Made by a program: the position numbers and the translations under genes | Shown: one piece after another, positions 7,201 through 16,200 of the stretch | Layout: each line of letters starts with the position of its first letter | Position numbering within the stretch: the stretch's first letter is position 1 | From: a virus | Length of the DNA: 21,246 nucleotides | IMG/VR virus record: IMGVR_UViG_3300047546_002355 | Location: 1-21,246 of that record | Strand: one strand, 5' to 3' | Notes under the pieces: generated by a model | Database searches by the model: none | What the model saw: the letters and a program-made list of their open reading frames with translations, nothing else | Told to the model about the DNA's origin: nothing

Positions 7201-10200
7201 AAAGTTGATGATGATAATTTTAAATTATCTTTAGTGGGAACTTCCACAACTCAACCAATCAACATAAATTATGTAACTAAAAATTATGTCGATCTTATTG
7301 GTGCTGGTGGTGGTATTCATATTTTTAACTATGAACCAATAACAGTAACTGCATCTGGTTCCATTGGAGTTTCCACATTAACCGGACAGAATTTTAATGC
7401 AGTGCTTCAACCAGTGTTTCGGGGAAGTATTGAATCTGTTCATGTTCAGAATGGAGGAAATAATTTTGGATCTGATGATATATTGAATTATAACAGACAA
7501 CCAGAATTTTTGCTCTTAAATGGAAGTGGGTCTCAATTAACACCCGTAATTAACAACGGATCAATTGTTGACGTGATCATTAATGATCCCGGCATTAACT
7601 ATAATTCGGCACCAAATATAATAGTTCATGGAAGTGGATCTGGTGCATTATTAACTCCGATAGTTTCTAATGGAACCATCACTTCAGTAAATGTTGTGTT
7701 TGGTGGAATCGGATATTTAGATTCCGATACTAGTCTTGAAGTAATACCAGCAGGACAATCTGCAAAATTTGAATGTTCTATTAAATCTTGGAATATTAAT
7801 TTATTTGAAAGATTTTTACAAACAAATCAAATTACGAATGATGATGGTATTCTTGAGGATAGTTTTTCTGGTTTTGGAATTCAGTACTTCCATCTTTATT
7901 CTCCAAGAAAATTAAGGTCTTCTGTTCTTGCAACAAGATATAAAGATGGTCAAATTTTTTATCAACCAGATTTACAGATTGTTAATGGAAGAGAAGTAGT
8001 ATCAAATGCACACTCTCCGATTATTGGATGGGCTTATGATGGAAATCCAATCTATGGTCCGTATGGATATTCATCAATTACTGGTGGATCTGTTAGATCA
8101 ATGGTTTCTGGTTATCAGTTAAAACTTAAACCAAATAGACCAAGTACGACTTTATATCCTGCTGGATTCTTTGTTGATGATTATGAGTTTATTGGTAATG
8201 GTGATCTTGATGAAAATAATGGAAGATTTTGTGTAACACCAGAATATCCTAATGGTGTTTACGCATACTTTACCACTATCAATTCTGGTGATGTAGAATC
8301 AGTTGGAGTTTTTAGAAATTATAAGTTACCAGTATTTCCATATTTTATAGGAAATACTTATAAATCAAAACCAGAAGGGTTTAATTTCTTAAAATCATCT
8401 AATCAGTCGGATATTGATATTAACCAAACTAATTGGTTACGCAATACCACACCATATAATATTACAAAATCTAATAGTGGTTATCAGTTCTTATACAATC
8501 CAAACAAAATTAGAGAACAAATTTCTCATGTAAAATCAGTATCAAGTGGAACAATAAGTTCTGTTGGTATTTTGACAGGAGGAAGAGGGTATCAAGTAAA
8601 TGACAAGGTTATTTTTAAAGATACAGATCTTTCTTCCAAAAAACCAGTAGCTAGTGTTTCTTTTGTTAAGGGGAAAACTGTAAGTTCTGTTAGTGTAGCA
8701 ACTTCAGAGTTATCTAATTTGGAATTTTATCCATCAGGAAATGGATATGTTGCGTTTTCAACTACACCACATTACTTTAATAACAGAGATATTGTAACCT
8801 TTACTTCAGATTTTGAAAATTCTCAGACAGAAACTATTTCAAATTCAATAAACAGTTTAGTAGTATCTACTGGAATTGGATCAACCGTATATACCGGTTT
8901 AGTCACTTATTTCAATGTAATTGGAAATCTGTCTGAAACATTCATAAAAGAAAATGACATTTATCAGATTCTTAATGAAAGAGTAAAAATATTAAACATT
9001 GATGCACCATCTTCTAGAGTAAGAGTTCTTAGGAACATTGGAGAAACAACAGGAATTAGTACATATTCTGTTGGTGTTGCGATAACTGAAGTTACTAGAA
9101 AGTTGTATATTGACTTAAACATTCAAAATGATTACGATTACAAATTAAATAAGGAACTTTATTTTAATCCATCAGAATCTTTAGGTATAGGAACTACTTC
9201 TGGACCTGGAGTTGCAACTACATTAACTTTTTCAAATCCAGGGGTTGGTGCTACTCAAATCTCGATCCCTACAAGATCAATCTATATTCCAAATCATCAA
9301 TTAACATCTGGAGATGAGTTGATTTATTCATCAAATGGTGGAAATCAGATATCAATTTCTACAGATGGTATATCTTCATATCAACTGTCAGAAAACTCCG
9401 TTGTTTATGCAACAAGACTGACATCTGATCTAATTGGTATTAGTTCTTATAGAGTTGGTTTAGGAACTACTGGTTATTATGCTGGTATATCTACTTCAGC
9501 AAATCTCCTATATTTCACCAATCTTGGTTCTGGAGAAATTCACAGTTTTACCACCAATTATCAAAGTATATTAATTGGTAATATTTCTAAAAATGAGGCG
9601 ACTGTTTCTACTGCTTCAACACATGGACTTAAATTGGGCGATTCTGTTATTGTAAATGTTATTTCTGGAATTTCTACTCAAATTTCAGTTTCTTATGATG
9701 ATTACAATAGAAGAGCAGTTATCAATAAATTAAATTTCTTGGCTTCTGCAGTTGATATTGCTAGAAATACAATAACTATACCAAATCATGGTTTATATAC
9801 AAGCCAAAAGGTAATTTATACATCAACAGCACCTTCTGGAGGTCTTTCCAATGAAGGAATTTATTATGTTATCGTTGTTGACAAAAATACCATTAAACTT
9901 TCTAACAATTATTATTACTCATCTAGAGTAGAGAGAAATGAAGTAAACATAACATCATCATCCGATGGATCAATTTCCTCAATAAATCCATCTATTAATC
10001 TGACAAATAAAAATACTCTGATATTTGATGTATCAAGTCCAACCCTTTCTTTCCTAAACAGTGGAATTTTGTATTCTGCTTTTGATCTTGATTTTTATAC
10101 AGATTCTAACTTTAAGTTTCCATTTGAATTTACAAATTCTAGTAACGTCGAAATTATAAAAACAGGAAGAGTTGGTATTGATACTAACGCAACAGTAACT

Positions 10201-13200
10201 TTAAAGGTAAATGATTCTACACCTAGAAAGTTATACTATAAACTTACTCCAACAAACCTTGAAATTATTCCAACGGTAAAGGAGGAAATTATAGTAGATG
10301 ATGAAATAATTGATAATAGTTCAATAAACATTAAAGAAAGCATCTATAGTGGAAATCAAGTAATATCTGGAATTGCATCAACTGCTTTTACTTATCTACT
10401 ATCAAGTACTCCAGAAAGATCTTCATACAATCAGGAAAATTCTTCAATATCATACATAACAAATTCAACTAGTGCTTATGGTGAAATTGAATCAATATCC
10501 ACAAACTATGGTGGACTCAATTTAAAATCTATTCCCGAAATTATAGATGTATCTTCGAAGTTTGGATCTGGTGAAGTTTTAGAGTTATCTACCGATAGCA
10601 TTGGAAAAGTTATTAAAACTACCATTGATGACATTGGATTTGGTTATTCAAATGATTATTCGGTAAGACCAACGGCAAAACTTCCTGATGTTATAAAAGT
10701 AACACCACAAGCATCGTTTAAATCTATTGGAATAGCATCCGTAGGAAAAGGTTATTCTATTGCACCTGATCTTGTTGTTTTGGATGGACTTGCAAATAAA
10801 GTTGTATCTGATGTAGATCTTAGATACAATTTAGACTCTAAAACAGTAACTATCTTAAAAAATACTAAGTCAATTAATAATGTAACCCCGATTATTATTC
10901 CAGTTAACAATAATAATGGAGTTGGAATTAGTTCTATTAGATTTATCCCATCTTCAAAAGATGTTGTTGTTACTTTAGGTTCTAGTTTTAGTAATGTTTC
11001 TGATTTTCCATTTAATGTAGGAGATAAAGTTCTTATTGAAAATACTAGTGTTGGTGTTGGATCTACCGGAAAAGGATATAATTCATCAAACTACAATTAC
11101 ACACTGTTTACCGTAGTAAATACTGATCCAAACATTGGAGGTGTTGGAGCTACTGTCTCTTATAACATTTCAAATTATCTTTCTGACGGAGAAGTACCCG
11201 GCACATTTAATGTTGCAAATTCTTCAGGAAGAATTATTCCACAAAAGCATTTTCCAATATTTAATGTTGTTCTTGAGAAAAATACTTTTAATAAGGGAGA
11301 AACTGTATTTTCTAATGAATCATCTGGAACTGTAGTCGATTGGAACGAAATAACTGAAACATTAAAAGTTTCTACTAACAACACGTTTAGTGTTGGCGAA
11401 CTCATAACGGGTAGAACTTCAACTTCTAGTGGTTTAATCGGTAATATAACCATATCCAGATCAAACTATGTAGTTGGATCTGCTTCAACCGTTGTAAAAG
11501 GATGGCAAACGGAAACTGGATTCTTAGATAATCAATTCCAAAGAGTTCACGATAATGATTACTATCAGTATTTCTCATACTCCTTAAAATCTCAAATTTC
11601 TGTCGATACTTGGAATGATGCTGTAAGTAATTTAAATCACACTGCAGGATTTAAGAGATTCAGTGACTTGGTAGTTGAATCATCTCCAGTTATCTCAGGA
11701 ATTAATACTGAACAAAACTTAGGAGATGTATCTGGAATTGCAGACCTTTCTCGTTCTATTGACCTCAATTGTGTTTATGATTTTGATTTAGTTACCGAAA
11801 ATAACTTTATTGTTGATGGAAGTTCCAGATCTGATGAAATATTATTTGGTTCTCGTGTTCTTCAAGACTATATTGAGTCTGTTGGAAATAGAGTTCTTTT
11901 AATTGATGATATTAGTGATGAATTTAATAGCAACCCAAGATCAACACAATTTAGTATTGTTGATACATTTAGATTAGATTCTAGATCTGTCAAATACTTA
12001 ACTTTTGTCAAAGACAGAAGATTCACTTCTCAGAAACAGGTATCTATAGTTTCTCTTGTTCATGATGGATCGACAGCATATATTAATCAATATGGCGGAG
12101 TTGATACCTACTATGACATGGGATCCTTTGATTTTAGTATTACTGGACTTGATGGACATCTTCTCTTCTATCCAACAAAATCGACAATTAATGATTATGA
12201 TGTAAGTACAATTTCTTTCGACATTAGAGACTCTATTACTTCTATTGGATCTACAAATCTTGGAGATACTGTCTTTGTTGGTTCTGCCACTACTAATATT
12301 CCTTCTGGTACTTCATCCGCAATAACAATTGTTGGTATTGCTTCTACTTATAGATCATCTAAAGTTCTGGTTCAAATCGGAGCCACAAATTCCTCTTATC
12401 ATCAATTTGAGGAATTTACAGTTCTGCATGACGGAACTAATATCATATTGCAAGAATATGGTCAATTGAATACAGTTCATTTAGAATCTGATTCAACTTT
12501 GGGATTAGGAACTTATCACGCATATTATTCAGGGTCAAATATCAATATTGATCTTATTCCATATACCACAACATCTATTCAATATAACGTCAACTCTGCA
12601 AGAGTGTCAATATCAAGCACTCTTTCTGTTGGAGTTGGAACTGAAGTATTCAACGATGCTAGAATTCAATCTAGTTATATTGCTATTTCATCTACTCCTA
12701 CTCCAGGAATTACAACTGTAGCAAGTTATAGTTCAACTTACGAAGGTTGTTATTATATTGTTAGTGCAGAAGACTTGACAAATAATCAATACCAAGTTTC
12801 TGAGGTTATCGTAGTTGATGCTGATAATGAGGCTTACATAACAGAGTTTGGTATCATACAAACTGGTTCATCTATTGGATTAATTGGAGCAACTGTAAAT
12901 TCATCAGGTAATGTTGATCTTACATTTACTGCAAATGCAAATACTGATGTCCAAGTTAGGGTATACCAAAATCCAATAGGATTAGTTAATTCATCTATTG
13001 CAAATAGAACCATAGATTTTACTAATGCGTTTATAAGAACTGGATATGGATTCTATACTGGATCAGAAACTGATGTCAAGAGAGCATTTGGACTGACTCA
13101 CAAACAAAAACCAATCTTTGAAAGATATTTTGACGGAAGTAATTCTGATATAGTAAGTGTAACTAATAATACAATTACAATACCAGAACATTTCTTTATA

Positions 13201-16200
13201 ACTGGTGAAAAAGTTATATACTCCTTTGCGGGAGCAGGAACTACACAAGCAATTGGTATTGCAACAACCACAATCAGTGGAGTTGGATCAACTGATAAGT
13301 TACCATCGTCTCTTTATATTGTAAAAGAAAGTGATCTTAAAGTTAGAGTGGCTGCATCTGCATCAGATGCTCTTCGCAATCCACCAAATGTTTTAGATAT
13401 AACGACAGTTGGAATTGGAACTTCTCATAGGTTTGTTTCTACAAATCAAAATGCAAGAGTTTTGATTGGAATTGATAATCTTATTCAATCTCCAATCGTT
13501 GCAACTTCAGTAACCACAACAGCATCAAAGGAAGTTTCTATTGTAGATGATAGATTGACTTTCTCGGGAATTACATCCTTCTTTGGTGGAGATTTGGTTA
13601 AAGTTGATGATGAAATTATGAGAGTTGATTCAGTTGGTTTTGGATCAACTAACGTTGTCCTCATTCAAAGAGCATGGATGGGAACTGGTATTGCAACTCA
13701 TGCTGTCAATTCTACAATTACAAAAGTTAATGGTGATTTTAATATTGTAGGAAATACAATTAATTTTGTAACTGCTCCATATGGACCAACTCCTATTGGA
13801 TCAACTACAAATCCACCAGATAGTAGAGATTTTGTTGGCGTAGAAACTCATTCTACATTTAGTGGAAGATCGTTTATTAGATCTGGAATCCTAAATGGAG
13901 ATTCTGAACCATATTCTCATAATTATATCTTCGATGATATATCTTCAGGATTTAATGGAACCAATAACACATTTACATTGAAATCGAACAGATCCAATAT
14001 TTCTGGATTCTCTACAAGTAATGCAATTATTCTTATTAATGATATTTTCCAAGGTCCAGCAAGAGTTGGTGCTATTCAAATTGTTGGTGATTATGATCTC
14101 TCGGAAAACACCGGCATTACTTCTATAACGTTTACTGGATCAATATCTTCTACTTCTTACGATATTAATACAAGTAACCTCCCTCTTGGTGGAGTAATTG
14201 TTTCTGTAGGATCTACTTCTGGACTTGGATATCAACCTTTAGTTTCAGCAGGAGGAACAGCAACAGTTTCTATCGCAGGAACAATTTCTCTGATTAGTAT
14301 TGGAAATAGTGGATCTGGATATAGATCGGGAATACAAACCGTTAATGTTGGAGTGGCAACTTCCAGCACTGGAATTCCAAATATTACCTACATTGGCATT
14401 GCAACAGTTGTAAATGGTCATGTCACTGGAGTTGCTATCACAAATCCAGGAACCGGATATACAACAACAAATCCACCTATTGTTATTTTCGATGATCCTC
14501 TCTCATATTCAAATATTCCTCTTGTTTATAGTTCTTCTTCGAGTGGACTTGGAACTGCCGCCACTGCAGATATAGTAGTTGGTCAAGGTTCGAGTGTAAT
14601 TTCATTTGAAATTAGAAATACTGGATATGGTTATGGTCAAGGTCAAGTTCTTACTGTTGCTATTGGGGGAACTACAGGAATCCCAACAGATACCTCAGTT
14701 TCATTCCGAGAGTTTCAAATTATAGTTGAAGAAACTTTCACTGATGAATTTACTGGATGGACAATTGGAGACCTTCAAGTTATTGATCCGATAGATTCTT
14801 TATTTGATGGCGAAAAAACTACTTTCCCAATTAAAATTAATGGAGAACAAACCACCATTAGATCTAGAAGAGGATCTAATATTGAAGTAAAGGCAAATCT
14901 GTTGATTTTCATCAATGATATTTTACAAGTCCCTGATGTTTCATACATCTTTAATGGTGGAAGTATCATTACATTTAAAGAAGCACCAAAAGTAGGAGAC
15001 ACTTCCAAAATTCTCTTCTACAGAGGAACAGGTGATGTTGATACTATTAATGTCGATCTTTTAGAAACTGTTAAGGAAGGTGATACTCTAAGAATCGATA
15101 GTGATATTGCAAGGTTTAAAGAAGATACTAGATTAGTCACTGATGTTGTATCAACTGACGTTGTTGAAACTAACGTATATCCAGGTCCTGGATTAACTCA
15201 AGATGAGACCTTTGCAAGACCTGTTGTATGGTGTAGACAAACTGAAGATAAAATTATTAATGGTCAGGAAGTTGGTAAAGATAGAATTCTTTATGAACCA
15301 CTGATTACTCCTACATCAAATATTATTCAGAATATTTCAGTTGCATCGACTCAAATTTTTGTTGAAAGTGTCAAAACATTTTTCGATAGTGCAGATGAGT
15401 ACCTACAGAACGGAACTAGTGAAGCACCTCAAAAGAAAGTTATTATTATCTCGCAAGATCAATTAGTAGCAGCTGCTGCTACTGCTATTGTTTCTGTTGG
15501 TGGAACTATATCCTCAATAGTCATTTCCGATGGTGGTGTTGGATACTCTACCAATCCTGTTGTGATTATTGAAAACCCAGTTGGACTTGGAACAACACAG
15601 AGAGCAACAGCAACCTCAACAATATCTGTTGGAGGAACAGTTTCTTCGATTGCGGTTTCGAATCCAGGTGCGGGATATACAACATCAAATTCACCAGTTG
15701 TTCTCATAGCACCACCAGATATTTCTAGAGAGGTTATTGATGTAGTTTCTTATGATGGAGATTTTGGTATTATTAGTGGAATAAAAACCACATCCGTTGG
15801 AGTTGCTTCTACGGGAATAGTGTTTGATCTATTCATTCCAAAAAATTCTTTCCTCAGAGATACAACTATCAATAGTGTTGGAATCGCTACAACAGGTGTA
15901 AGTGGCATACAAACTGGTTATTATTTTATGATCTTTAATTCAAATATTGGTTTTGGATTGACATCTTTAACTCAAAGTGGATCTGTTGTTGGAGTTGGAA
16001 CTTCATTTATTGATAATGTTTACGAAGTTGCTTCGGTCTCAATTGGACAAACTGATGTTGTTGGAGTTGGACTAACATACGTTGCAAAAGTAACTGTAAG
16101 TGTATCGAATTATAATGGACTTTCTGGACTCGGATACAGCAACTTCTATGGAGAATATAGTTGGGGAAGACTTCACAATCTAACAAGAAATGATGCCAAG

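Larger units (their letters stand above)
6085..13191 (+). repeat. seven dispersed NH-type beta modules in the giant protein
   Basis: A diverged protein module occurs around H599, H831, H941, H1669, H1778, H1833 and H2967 (the DNA span runs from the first to the last histidine codon). The first half reads roughly I-x-I-x-N-H-x-hydrophobic-x(3)-G/D-x-V-x-Y, for example LTIQNHPFYTGDAVYY and ITIPNHGLYTSQKVIY. The second half, about 25-45 residues on, reads Y-Y/F-V-x-x-V/I-D/N...I-K/Q-L, for example YFVKKINSSTIQLS and YYVIVVDKNTIKLS. The copies after H1669 and H2967 have a changed second half, and the H1778 copy has no clear second half. The pattern suggests small beta folds. The function of the shared histidine is unknown to me. 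Confidence 0.65.
6481..15678 (+). repeat. at least fourteen GxGY-type beta repeats in the giant protein
   Basis: The motif V/I-x-x-x-G/P-G-x-G-Y-x(3-6)-P-x-V/I-x-I recurs with its final aromatic residue at 738, 778, 917, 1059 (Phe), 1104, 1142, 1434, 2119, 2155, 3344, 3390, 3448, 3752 and 3796. Clear examples are TVTSPGSGYDIINPP, AITNPGTGYTTTNPP and AVSNPGAGYTTSNSP. It usually follows a strand beginning with I/V-x-S-V/I. One more copy (SKGGSGYTYG) is in the gp8-like protein. The pattern suggests a short beta-hairpin or solenoid rung. Confidence 0.7.

Noticed and set aside
9145-9151. TTAAATA late-promoter-like box inside the giant gene
   Set aside because: It is in mid-gene with no start codon and leader at the usual spacing. 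AT-rich DNA gives such matches by chance.
11135-11453. Overlapping plus- and minus-strand frames inside the giant gene
   Set aside because: Both are out-of-frame readings of AT-rich repeat-coding DNA; the main frame continues unbroken with module motifs.
6481-15678. CRISPR-like or satellite repeat array
   Set aside because: The repeats are diverged protein-level modules with variable spacing in a single open frame, not identical DNA repeats with regular spacers.
15459-15707. 82-codon minus-strand frame rich in Pro, Glu and Val
   Set aside because: It is the antisense shadow of the tandem GxGY duplication in the giant gene; its own repetitiveness mirrors that repeat.
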